Shown: positions 1 to 10,103 of the stretch, piece by piece | Position numbering within the stretch: the stretch's first letter is position 1 | How the letters are laid out: every line of letters starts with the position of its first letter | Source: Pythium myriotylum | Lineage: Eukaryota; Oomycota; Peronosporomycetes; Pythiales; Pythiaceae | Length of the DNA stretch: 64,000 bases | Direction: 5' to 3' | Assembly (NCBI GenBank): GCA_023091665.1 | Contig: JALJCQ010000014.1 | Location: forward strand, 1,674,001-1,738,000 | Translations under genes and position numbers: made by a program | The notes under the pieces: generated by a model | What the model saw: the letters and a program-made list of their open reading frames with translations, nothing else | Database searches by the model: none | What the model was told of the DNA's origin: nothing

Positions 1-417
1 AAATGTTCACTTGGTGGATAAGGACAAGCTTAACACTGCATCCTTGTAGGTTCCAAGGACAATACATGCCGAATCTGGAAGTGCTGAGCCTGCGTCGTGC
101 TGTGGACCACGGCCAGAACGTAAGTCAGGTCGCCCGGAGCACCGAGAGGAATAGGAACCAAGTAGAGCCGGACGAACACAACGAGCTTGCTTCTCCTTGC
201 TTTATTCAGTTGCAAAATGATCATGATCTCTCGCAAGGATGCGCGAGAAATAATATAAAGTGAAAACCCACGTCGAGCTAGCTGTGCATGGATCGTGAGG
301 TCTACCCACTGAGCGCCAACAGTAATCGCAACAATCGACTGGCTCCACTTCAGGCCGCGTCGTATTACTCGCGACTCTCGGTCTGAGTTACGTGTCAACC
401 TTGCGACTCTAAGTGAC
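1..417. other. Window-edge spacer
   Basis: I see no convincing coding region here. Short open frames exist on both strands but lack family motifs or splice-consistent extensions. It probably holds the 3' flank of the minus-strand TOM7-like gene. Confidence 0.4.
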
Positions 418-654
418 TTACTGCATCGCAGCCTCACTCGGCGAGGCGAGCGGGAAGAGGATCTGCCACAGCCTGCCGAAGTCCAAGTCAGCCATTTGCA
501 TTCCGACAGCTTCGCGAGCACGGCGCACTCACGTGAGGTCCTTCTCCTGCTTCATCGCGATGTAGATGATCAGCGGCACGAAGCCGATGTGCACGATGGG
601 CTTGATGACCTTGAGCGCCTTGTTCGGCGCGGTCTTCCAGATCTTGTCGGCCAT
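418..654 (-). CDS. TOM7: TOM7-like mitochondrial import receptor subunit
   Basis: Two exons, complement(418..472, 533..654), joined across a 60-nt intron (donor GTGAGT, acceptor GGCAG), encode 58 residues. The single hydrophobic segment around GFVPLIIYIAM (residues 24-34) matches the Tom7 family signature (GFIPLVIYLG-like). A short tail ending near LWQILFPLA resembles the Tom7 C-terminus. Tom7 proteins are 50-60 residue tail-anchored subunits of the outer-membrane TOM complex that modulate its assembly. The gene is too short for most ORF finders, and only the spliced form restores the C-terminus, because exon 1 alone would stop at the donor site. The assignment rests on the membrane motif, size and tail. 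Another small tail-anchored protein is possible. Confidence 0.72.
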
Positions 655-823
655 GGTCTCGTGCGTCGAGTCTGCGTCGCTTCTCCGATGAGCTCTTCGC
701 TACTCCAGCCTGTCATTGACGGAACGTTTCCACCAATCAGAAGTTACAATTGTATCTTAGTATATTTGGATTGGATAAATACAACAGTCAGGGAAGCACA
801 ATGGTTGGTCAATATAGCGAACC

Positions 824-2372
824 TCATCCTCCCCGCCGAGGCGACGACGCCGGCGACTGCGGCTCGACGGAGAAGCGGCGGAAGCGCGCCTCGACGAACG
901 GCGCGTTGGCCCCCGGCAGCCCGAAGCGGTCGTTCTGCGCCACAGAGCCACGTCAGCGAGTCGGAGCAGGGCACTCGCGCGAGGGGACTTACGTGCTGCG
1001 GCATCATGATGAAGTTGACGCCTTCTTGCGTCGCCGGCCGCGCCGGGCCGAACGCCGGCGGTTGCGTGACGTACGCGCCTGGCCCGATGGCCTCTTTCGT
1101 GGCGCTCGATAGGATGGGGAGGTTGGGCATGTTGTGGACCATGGACGCCTCCTGAGACGTCGTGCACGCTATCAGCCACATGTGAAAAGTATCCGAAGGA
1201 GAAGACCGCAGCGTACCGACGACAAGCGCAGTGCACGCGACTGCATAGTCGCGCACTTGAAGTTTGAGCTCTTGACCGACGAGTCGATCGTGAACTTGCA
1301 CGAGGCGCTGATGTCGTAGAACCGATCGGGGGCGTCGTGCTGAAGCTGGTGCTGCTTTGAAGACACATATTGCTCTGCCCGTGGATACATACGCCAGTGA
1401 GCAAGGATGTGAGCAATCGGTGGTAGCTGCAGACGCTTACCCGGAAAGAGGCCGGACTTGAAGCGTGGGGTGGGCGATATGAGCGGGCCTTTCATCTTGC
1501 TGGGGGGACTTGAAGGAGAGGCCGCCCGGGGCGGGTGGGGGTCATGAACATGTCCGGCCAGAACCGCCTGGACATTCGATCTTGCTTCTTCGAATCGCGA
1601 CGTCTTGCTGACATATGCTGGTGTGGGCACTTGCTTGCGTTTGATCTCAATCGCACGCTTCTTCGCGCGATAGGTGCCAGGACCAATAGCGTCAGGATCA
1701 GCGTAAGGCTCCTTGACGACACTGGCGAAAGTAGATGCCCGGTATGCTGCAGCACTGGCGAAGCGGTCTTTTGAAGAGCTAAATGCGCTCGAGTACGGGT
1801 TCGCTGCGTCGTCGACGCTGCGCTGCAGGGACTTCTTGTTGCCACAATCCGTGTTATAGTACGCGTCTGGGGTGTTGTTGATCTTTTGCGTGAGGGTGAC
1901 GGCTGGGTCAATGGCGTGGCGACCATTCGTATCACCAAGATTACGTGCTGTTTGCGCTCCTCGCAAGAATCGATGGGCTTTTCGTTGTTCGTCTTTCTTA
2001 CACCTCTTCTCATACAGCTTGCTTCTGTGGGGCATGTGAGTAAGCTCAGGACAACTGATCGTGAAGAATCCAGTGTCATACATGTCGTGGATTTGCTCGC
2101 CGTTCGGCAACGAGATCTTTGCAAAATGCTCATTCGGGTTCGAATCACACTAAGGATGACGAATGAACGAGGGTCAGCGGTCCTTTTGGCAGCAACTCGT
2201 GATTTCGTCCACAGCGACGAAAGCAAACCGTTTGTTGCGAAACTTGGCGCTTCCACATTGCTCGCTGAGACGCACTCGACGCCTAAGAAAGACAGGTGAG
2301 TCTTTCACCCTTGAAGGTTTTGATCGTCTACCGACTTACTCCACCAAAAACATTCCCGACATCGTGAGTCAT
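824..2372 (-). CDS. STPGR (SHIPPO) repeat flagellar-type protein
   Basis: Six exons, complement(824..934, 993..1151, 1217..1374, 1441..2149, 2229..2282, 2340..2372), encode 407 residues in consistent phase. Two copies of the sperm-tail PG-rich (STPGR/SHIPPO) motif are visible: IGPGTY followed by a proline and basic stretch, and IGPGAY near the C-terminal third. STPGR proteins are typically microtubule-inner or axoneme-associated proteins, so a role in the zoospore flagellum is inferred. The start was chosen as the ATG at 2372 because it keeps phase 0 through exons 1-3. The donor of intron 2 (GTTTGC) and of the intron at 1216 (GTACGC) are weaker than the others, so the exon 2 and exon 4 ends are provisional. 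Which member of the large STPGR family this is cannot be said. Confidence 0.7.
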
Positions 2373-3343
2373 TTGCCTCGAACTCTTGGATCCCTCCGGC
2401 CCGGGCGGGAGCGAGGGCGACTCCTGAGGAGTGATTTAGTTGGAGGCGACAGCACGACCGTTCAACCGCTCAGGTCTCAAGGGCCATTAGCTGTCTCTCC
2501 GTATGACATGCCGCGCAAGACCATACTGGAGCGAAGAATAAGAGACCGAGGTCAACCTGACAGTCCCAAATGGAGCTTCCCGTTAAAGTTCACGCGCACC
2601 GTGTCGACCCATCAACCCGAACCGGAGGGATGTAGTTGGAGGACCGGGATGCAGAGCTCGCTCGACGAGCCGGACCGGTTCAGTGGGTGAGCTATTTCGG
2701 TCGCGAGTGCGTGAAATTGACGGCGCACATCAACGGTATGCGTTTCTTTTTGCCTGAGGTTGTGTTCGCCTGTTCCACGGAACGTGCGGTGATCTCGAGC
2801 CAATGAAGAGAGGGGGGAAGAAGAAGGGAACAGGGAAGAAGGGAGACCGCCTCTGAGCGAGTCTCGCGCTTTCAGTGGTCAGCTTTGGATCTTGACCTTG
2901 TTTCCGCCAAGGATATCTGATACAGGCAGAAGCATGAAGGTGTATGGGCTTAAATATTCGAACTGGGTGTAAAACTATCCTTCGGAACTTGTCTTCACTA
3001 TACTAGAGCCTAAGTACATATCCAAACGAGCACGCTCGTGGCTTGCCGTGCGATTCATTTGATCAGCCAGTGCCTCCGTTGTTTTCCGTGGATCAGTCCG
3101 CTGTCATGGCGACTGGATCGACACCACAACACCTGTGTCGACTGCATAAATAACCGATGCCTTGAATTGCCAAACCAACCGAGAAAGCTTCTCGGAGGCT
3201 GGCCAGGCGTTTGGCACGAGTGGAGGCTGGACTTGTTCGTAGAGCGAGAAGGCTTGGCCAGATCTCATGATCGGGATGGGAACGCACGAGGCACAGTTGA
3301 ATTGTACTGAGTGGAGACAACATCGAAGTCGGAGGACATGGAC
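2373..3343. other. Intergenic spacer, no gene seen
   Basis: Short frames only, none with recognisable motifs. It contains the upstream region of the STPGR gene and the downstream region of the KIX-domain gene, both on the minus strand. Confidence 0.4.
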
Positions 3344-3862
3344 TTAGGCACCGAGGGTGGCCATGGCGTTCTTCCTCTTGCGAATACGGACGAGGTGGCG
3401 GGACAGGAGCTGGACACGGCTGCGGAGCGTGTTTTCGTTGAGGTAGTTTTCTCGCGAAGGAGCAGCGAGGAACATGAGGCGTTCGATCTTGAGCGCGAGC
3501 ACGAAGGTCTTGGACTGCCAGTCGTTGTTCTCGGGCACTTGGGTGAGGACGTCGTGAGGCTGGTGGGCACGGAGCATGCGTTCGATCATGATCACGACCT
3601 GCGAGCGCACGCGTCGGAGCTCTTCGCCGGCTTCTCGCCAGTTGCTGTTGCCGCCGCATGCGACGTTGCTGTTGTTGCCCGAGAGGCTGGCCGGGTTGTT
3701 GGTGTTGGGTCCCGCAGCACACGAGTTGGCTGTGGAGTTGGAAGGAGGCACGATGGCACTCTGTCGCGCGTTGAATCCCATGGGGATGTGGTCGAATTCG
3801 CGCATCGACGCCTGGAGCCGCTGGAAGGTCGGGAGGACGGACGATCGGCTTCGATTCAGCAT
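3344..3862 (-). CDS. KIX-domain-like protein (Mediator/coactivator type)
   Basis: A single exon of 172 residues. Residues about 75-160 look like a KIX three-helix bundle. Helix 1 begins with WREAGEELRRVRSQVVIMIE, with the tryptophan and the R-x-x-VV-x-x-I pattern typical of KIX. It is followed by a KIERLMFLAAPSRENYLN helix and a final NTLRSRVQLL helix. The N-terminal 70 residues are Ser/Asn-rich and probably disordered. KIX domains (CBP/p300, MED15) bind acidic activation segments; small stand-alone KIX proteins are known in oomycetes. The open frame continues upstream without a stop to about 4324, but the composition there is not protein-like, so the ATG at 3862 is preferred. A 5' exon cannot be excluded. 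Confidence 0.65.
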   Translation of the reverse strand: MLNRSRSSVLPTFQRLQASMREFDHIPMGFNARQSAIVPPSNSTANSCAAGPNTNNPASLSGNNSNVACGGNSNWREAGEELRRVRSQVVIMIERMLRAHQPHDVLTQVPENNDWQSKTFVLALKIERLMFLAAPSRENYLNENTLRSRVQLLSRHLVRIRKRKNAMATLGA

Positions 3863-4839
3863 AGAGGGCACGGTGGGCAGGCGAGCTGTGAGTGCGTGGA
3901 GCGACGTTGTGAGGAGAGGGCAAGAGATGGAATGAACTCCGTCTCGTCGACCCCAACTCAGAACGCGTTGCCTCACGCGGACGCTCCTCCCCAAAGACAA
4001 GAGCAGTCTTGTTAAAGACAACGGCACTTGTGCGGAGATGCGATGCGATGCGGAAATGTGTGCGGCCAGACACGACGCGGCACGGAAAAGCCCCCGGAAA
4101 TGGGAATGCGGCCGGGCTGGTGCGTGTCTAGCAGCCTCGAGCTCCTCACTCTTTGCTGCTGGCTCGAGGATAACTTCGGCCACCCTAGAGCCGAGAATTG
4201 GTCGTGGAGAACCGCGAATGGAGCCCGGAGAGCCGCAATTGCAGGGGCTCGAGAGACGAAAAATACATCCGACGAACAGAGATCGAGGGCAACCTGGCCC
4301 ATGCAGCGCAGGTCGCAAAGACATGGGTTCGCATATCCATGCATCCGCCGCGCGCTGATTGGCTCAACTTGTCAAGGAAACGGTACGATTTCCAACCCTA
4401 AAAGCATCGACGACCCTAACCCTCTCAGTGCCGAGGTCCGGTGCTGGCCCATCTGTGTGCAAAGTCCAAGGTTTTGTGAAGCTTTTTTGGCGGCGAGGAC
4501 GTTAAACCAGTCGGTGGGATCGCCGTAAAATTAACTGAAGACGACGTAAATTTCAGTTATTTTGCTCACAAAGTGGCGATTGGTAATCTTCAGTTGCTGC
4601 ATATCCAGCCACACCATGCACAAACGGCGTGGCTGCAAGGCCGGATCTGGCTTGCTGGCGACTGCATCTGATTGACGATGGGAGACATGAAGAGACTGAC
4701 GGAGAAGCCATCAGCCTCCTAAAGATCTCTGGACTCAAGCATCCCCGAATCCAGAGTGCTCCGGAGTTGCGTGTTGGTAATGTGGCTGGATTTTGGAGCA
4801 GGAGGCGAGAACTTTTCCGTAATGTCCGGCTTTTTGTCG
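3863..4839. other. Intergenic spacer
   Basis: No gene recognised. The minus-strand frame of the KIX gene stays open by chance in GC-rich sequence. A short CCCTAAA/CCCTAACCC stretch near 4395-4430 recalls telomere repeat units but is only two degenerate units. Confidence 0.35.
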
Positions 4840-5154
4840 CTAAATCCACGGGTAATTTATACCGGCGGTGTGTTGCTCTTGCTGGGAGTTGCGTTTCTCC
4901 TCGTCCGAGTCGCATAGACTGGCGAAGAACTCGCGAGGCACTGGTTTCGGCTCGGGAGTTCGCGCGACGTCCAAGCAATGAAACTCTGCGTGTCTGCGTC
5001 GCCGCAACTTCTCATTTCCAAGTTGTGGGCCGGCAGCCAGGGCGCGAGAGAGCTCTGAGGGGCTGTCGCGACCAACTGATTCCACAGTACAGTCCGCTGC
5101 AAAGCTAACGCGCGCGGAACCCTTTCGAACCTGACGAAGCGACCACGTGCTCAT
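4840..5154 (-). CDS. Hypothetical small protein with RVSF motif
   Basis: An open frame of 104 residues from the ATG at 5154. Its composition looks coding: charged, with an acidic-basic C-terminus containing DSDEEKR. It includes ARVSFAAD, which fits the RVxF docking motif for protein phosphatase 1. The frame extends upstream to 5289 without an ATG, so an upstream exon is possible; I could not find a convincing donor. No family was recognised. This may be a real small oomycete gene, or a chance frame in a sparse region. Confidence 0.35.
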   Translation of the reverse strand: MSTWSLRQVRKGSARVSFAADCTVESVGRDSPSELSRALAAGPQLGNEKLRRRRHAEFHCLDVARTPEPKPVPREFFASLCDSDEEKRNSQQEQHTAGINYPWI

Positions 5155-6554
5155 CCCCCTCTTCGCGCGAGTGGGCGCTGTGGCCTTCCTCGCGAGGTTG
5201 CTTTCCCAAGTGGCTCCCAACACGGGCTGCACAGGAAGGGACACCAGGCAAGGCAACTTCAAACTGACGCACGATGTGGTCCACGTAAATTACTCCTGCT
5301 GATTCACGACCGCCGACAGGCGCGTGTCCATGCCACTAATCTGGTCGACCTAGGTTTTTCTAGAAACGACGGGGGATAAAACCTCGCGCCACGAGGTCGG
5401 ACCGGAAGAGCTCTCCTTTGCGTCTGGGACTTTGTGGGCGCGAGGGACCGTGTCTTTGTCCTGGGCTCCAGCACGAGAAACGTCGCCATCGTGGAGGTTC
5501 GTCGTCCGCCTTCCGCGCTCGTCATGGACAACTCAGTTGCTGTTTTCACAGCGGATCTTCATGAGCCAGACGAAGCAACCCAGAAGAGAAACGAGAAGGA
5601 ACGAGACGCAACGAGTGCAAGACAGAGAGGAGGGCTTGGGGGTTGGAGGCGAGGTTCGCGTAATGGGGTTGTCCACTGTGGTTCTGTATGGTAGGCGCGA
5701 CTGGGGTCCAAGAGGTACAACAGTGGGAATGCTGACGGGCGACGATCTCAGCAAGTCATCACATGGGTGTTCTGTCTTGTTCGAAAAAGCATGAACTAAC
5801 TAAATGGCGATTGCACCGAATTTCGTGTACCGTTCAGTTCTGGTTGTCGCTCCCACTCATCTTGTGTATGGTGACTGCGAATGTCGACCCTCCAAGGCAC
5901 GGGCGAGCTCGGGGACGGAGTGAAGTCGGGTCATACGAGGCTGCCACGGCCTGTGGTAACAAAGAGAGCACCCGTTTGGACTGGAAGGGTGGAGTATCTG
6001 GCGGCGACGTTTCTATGCCTGTTTGAGGCGGGGCGCAGTGTAAAGATCTCCACACTGCGTGGTCGGCCTCTGGGTCTTGTGCGCGTACAAACAAGCACAC
6101 ACTCGCGCACACACACGTAGACGAAAGGGCGAGTGTCTCGTGGGGCGATTCGTTCACGAGTCGGAAGCCGCTGACTAAGCTTCCTCGCCAACGTGAGACG
6201 GTGCTCTAGGGTCACTCGTCGCCGAGCTCTTGTTGTCTGCCACGTTAGTCGTCTCGGATCACCGCATCGCAGCCGCGTGTCGTCATCATCATTTCCACTC
6301 GTTTGGCAGGTCGGATCTCTGCGTTCTCGTTGTTTCATAGAACTGTTCCGTCCAAGCATGGCGCGTGACGAAATCAATTATTGCATAGCCGAGCCATCCC
6401 AGAACCTCCCTTACTACATCCTGTCATTTACGATAACTATGTACCGGTTTTGATTACCGGTACTCCCCTCGATTCTCGACAGCCTTGTCGAAAATGGCGG
6501 TCGCGCGACCCGGAGTGGAACCATTGAAGGGAAGCGCAGCCTCGGAGACCCCCC
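5155..6554. other. Intergenic spacer with only weak frames
   Basis: No recognisable gene in 1.4 kb. On the minus strand between about 5300 and 5550 there are short coding-like stretches beside plausible acceptor sites (near 5352 and 5459), but no consistent gene model could be built. Purine-rich and CA-rich low-complexity runs occur near 5580-5640 and 6095-6117. Confidence 0.35.
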
Positions 6555-9500
6555 ATGAGCTCGTCGCTGCGGCGGCGCTCGTCTTCGGGCGGCTCCGGCG
6601 CCGCGCCTGTCTCTGCCACGGGCTCGTCGCCCTCGGCGTCGGCGTCGGCGTCTTCGCGGCGCTCGCGACCCGCGACAGCGAAGCGCCGTCGGTACCTGGA
6701 CCTGGAGAACCGCTGCCGCAACCCTTTCTGCGGCGCCGTGCTCGAGAACAAGAAGCAGCGCTACTGCGACGGCAGCCGCTTCTGCCAGCTGCGCCGCGGC
6801 TTCGCGCTGCTTTGCGCCTGGCCGCAAGGCATCGAGAGCGGCAGCGACGACGACGAGCCGCTGGCGCGTTCGCTCGCGGCCGCAGCGAACGGGAGCGCCC
6901 GTCCCACAACCGCCGCGAGCGACGGCGCGTCGACTCCTCGACGAAGCCCCACACCCACTGCCGCGCCTACGAAGGAGGCGGCGCCGACTGCACCCGGAGA
7001 GAAACGGCCGCGAAGCTCTGCGGAGACGCCGGCGACCGACCACGCGGCGAGCAAGAAGCCACGCGCACTGCAGCGCCATGCGAGCACAGAGAGCATGGGC
7101 GCAGTGGAGACGCCTCCTCCAACGACACCAACGACGGCTGCACAGCAAGTGAAAGCGGCCGCGATCGACGTCGTGCCTCTCGGAGTCGGCAATCGCGCAG
7201 GAGGCGGCGGACGGTACGTGCGCAGCGGCAACCGCATTGAAAGCAGCAGTACTTTGTCGATCGTTCGACCCCCGAGCTTCTCTCGGTTTCCACCGTCGAC
7301 TGGAACCCCCACTGGTGCGACTGAATCGCCACTTCCGCCCACTGTGCCGTCAGCCCAACCCTCCCCATCAGCGACGTCGGCGTCTGTTGGTTCCAGTGGC
7401 TCGACAACTTCGGCGGGCGCGAATCCCACGATCACGGCGCCACCGAGTCGAGTGCTTACCCGCGCAAACTCGCTGCCTGTGACGACGACGAACCGTAGTC
7501 GAGACCCGCGTGTACGCACTGCGGCAAATTCTGATGGCTCGACTGCGGCACGGAAGACAATATCACCAGCTGACTACCACAACCAGCTTCGAAACAAAGA
7601 CACTTCCGCTGTATCGGCTTACCCACCAGTGGTTGAACCGAACCTACCACCGAATTCAACGCGCCCTCCTGATTACCGACCTCTCAATCGCACGGAGCCA
7701 TCGTCGGCCTCATTGCAACATGCACCCCCTCCAGAGACCGATTTTTACGGCCCTGGGAGCAGCGTTGACGACAGCTCACGACAGCTCCGACGGACGCAGA
7801 GCGACACGGCGGCTAGGACAGGGCCGTACAAATCCCAACGCAACGCTTCTTATGAGTCACAACACAACCATGTCCATGAGAATGACGACTGGGATCGACG
7901 ACGCTCCGGAGATTACTCCTACGACCACATTGGCTCCCATGCCTACTCAAGCAGCACCAAGCAAACCTACGAAAATTCGTATGGCGACAGCGGCTCTAAC
8001 CATCGGGTGTACAGGGGTTCTGAGTATGGTGGGTCGAGTGAGCATTATGACCGCGGCCATTACCATGATCCCACACCTCTCCCTCGAGCTTCTCTTTCTA
8101 CGCCCACAGGAATCCGACCTGATTCGGACTCGATTCGGATCGCCCCAGTTCGCGAAATCGAAGAGCCCCGACCCGCTCGGAGTGCGCCTCAGAAGAGTCG
8201 AGCAGAGAAAATCTTCGAGGCCATGCTGCGTCCGAAATTTTCTCATTGCGACCCGTTCTTGAAGCTCATTATTACTCGTATGGCAAGCTTCTTACCGGGA
8301 GAGCTTCGTGCCGTGACCAACCAAACCACGACTGCACGAAAACTCAAATTCTATCTAGACTACACGAAGAGGGTCGAGAAATGTTGTGGCAGGCTTGTCA
8401 AGCTCACAAACAATGACGGAGTGGCTCGACTAATGATCGCAGATAGGGAATGGATGACCATTCATGGGACATCGACAACAACGCTGTACCACCAGATATT
8501 GGAGCAATTATTCCGAGAAAGCGAAATGTGGCGCTCGCTTATCACAGAGCTTAAGTCGATTCACGCCAGCGAAACGCGGACTCGCGGCGGAGGAGCTATC
8601 CCTGGGGTATCATTTCTCAAGTTGTGGTCAGCAATGAAGTCTCGTAAAGCAAAAGAGGCCTCGGATTTCGACTTTCAGTCGAACTTTACAGCTGGTAACA
8701 ATCGCTTCCACTGGTCGTTCACTGTAGGCAATGTTGAAGTCGGAAGCGGCTCTGCGGCGGCCAAGATCGACGCGTTTAAGGATGCCACCGCCAGTGCCTT
8801 TGCATTTTTGAACAGTCTCACCATTTTGCCGCCTCAAGATAAGAATCTGGTTGAACAGGTTGACGGACTGAGCAACAGTCAGAATAGTCGCCAGCGGTCT
8901 CCTCCACGGGCGATATCACGACCCAGCAGTGCCGACTCGTCTTCCTACAGCTCAAAGACTCGTGCAGACACGGCTCCTAGACCAACTCGAGCAGCCACGT
9001 CCCCTAGACCAACCAGTCTCAAAGCATCCCAGCCAACCGAGCAATCGAGTGGATTGACCTCTAGTGGACGATCAAACAGTTCTTCAAATTCTACACGTGA
9101 AACTATACGTGAACCCTCGCAGTCCACCACTCTTACCTCGACTACAATAAAATCTGCTGGCCAGTCTCCAGCCGAAACTAGTGAGCAATTGAGTGCTGAC
9201 CCCAAGCCCAACTCTAATCGTCAAGACGAGGTGCCCCCTGCAGCAGGTGAGCCACGTCAGGAGCGAAGCGATTCGTGGGACGAGACTACACACTTGGACG
9301 CGTCGTTCTCACCTGTTGTACTTTCAGAACGGAGTGTTTCTGATGATGAGGAGGATCGTATGAGTATCAGCTCAAGTGAGAGTAAGTGCATCGTGCTCTC
9401 GTTTCCATACATTCGATGATTCTATGTGCATCTTTGGCAGGTGCCACGCCCTCCAATTTGAACGCACCAGTCAGACCGACTGCTCCCGCACACCCCTCTT

Positions 9501-9958
9501 CTCAAGTTCCCACTGCGGGACCCAATCAGTCGCGGGACTCCATTGCGAGCGTCCCTCAAGCCACTCCAACCACTTCTGCTCCTGCTGTCGGGTCTTTGCC
9601 AGCTTGCCGCTTCTGCGCGGACATGCAGTCGGTGAAACCCGGTGCAATGTGTCTTCGTTGCGTGCGTGCGCAGTCTTCGAGAGGATCTGGAACAGGAAAT
9701 TCTTCAGCGACAGCGAATGCAAACGGCGCGTCCAACCGAAATATCACGGCCTTGCAATCGATAATGAGGCAGTCTACGGTGAGTTTGCCAATAGCATGCC
9801 ATAGCATGACTTTGCGCCAACTAATGCATTCCAAACGTCACCCATAGAGCGTTGCCACATCCTCGCAGGTAACCACGACAGGAGGAGCACTATCATCAAC
9901 TCATTCGTCGTCAGGAGTTGCGCCGACTACGGCGCAGCTCCGCAACGGACGTCGATGA
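6555..9958 (+). CDS. Large Ser/Pro-rich protein, Cys motifs and dsRBD-like segment
   Basis: Three exons, 6555..9381, 9441..9778 and 9848..9958, encode 1091 residues in matching phase (donors GTAAGT and GTGAGT). The N-terminus has a cysteine cluster C54-x4-C59-x11-C71-x5-C77, which looks metal-binding. A long disordered Ser/Thr/Pro-rich part follows. Around residues 555-680 there is an alpha-helical region. Residues about 712-755 end in GSGSAAAKIDAFKDATASAF, resembling the basic C-terminal helix region of double-stranded RNA-binding domains (G-x-G-S-x-K-x-A). Near the C-terminus a CxxC-x11-CxxC ribbon (C998, C1001, C1013, C1016) is visible. I do not recognise an orthologue. An RNA-binding or chromatin adaptor role is only inferred. 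The gene is convergent with CFAP52, 145 bp away. Confidence 0.8.
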
Positions 9959-10103
9959 TACAAAAGCGAGTTGTCTAAGGCTAAGCGAGATGTCCGAGCA
10001 AATGACGTGCGCAATCTGTCATGATCACGGATGTTCAATATTTAAGCAGAATGCAGCTATCTCCGTTCGCTCAGAACCTACGTGACACCTCCAGTTGAAG
10101 TAC

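Noticed and set aside
2130..2150. GGTTCGAATC resembling a tRNA T-loop
   Set aside because: It lies inside an STPGR exon and no acceptor, D or anticodon stem can be drawn around it.
3863..4324. Upstream extension of the KIX protein
   Set aside because: The frame is open but low in protein-like composition and lacks an initiator ATG supported by family length.
4393..4430. Interstitial telomere repeat
   Set aside because: Only two degenerate CCCTAA-like units; too short to support a telomere relic.
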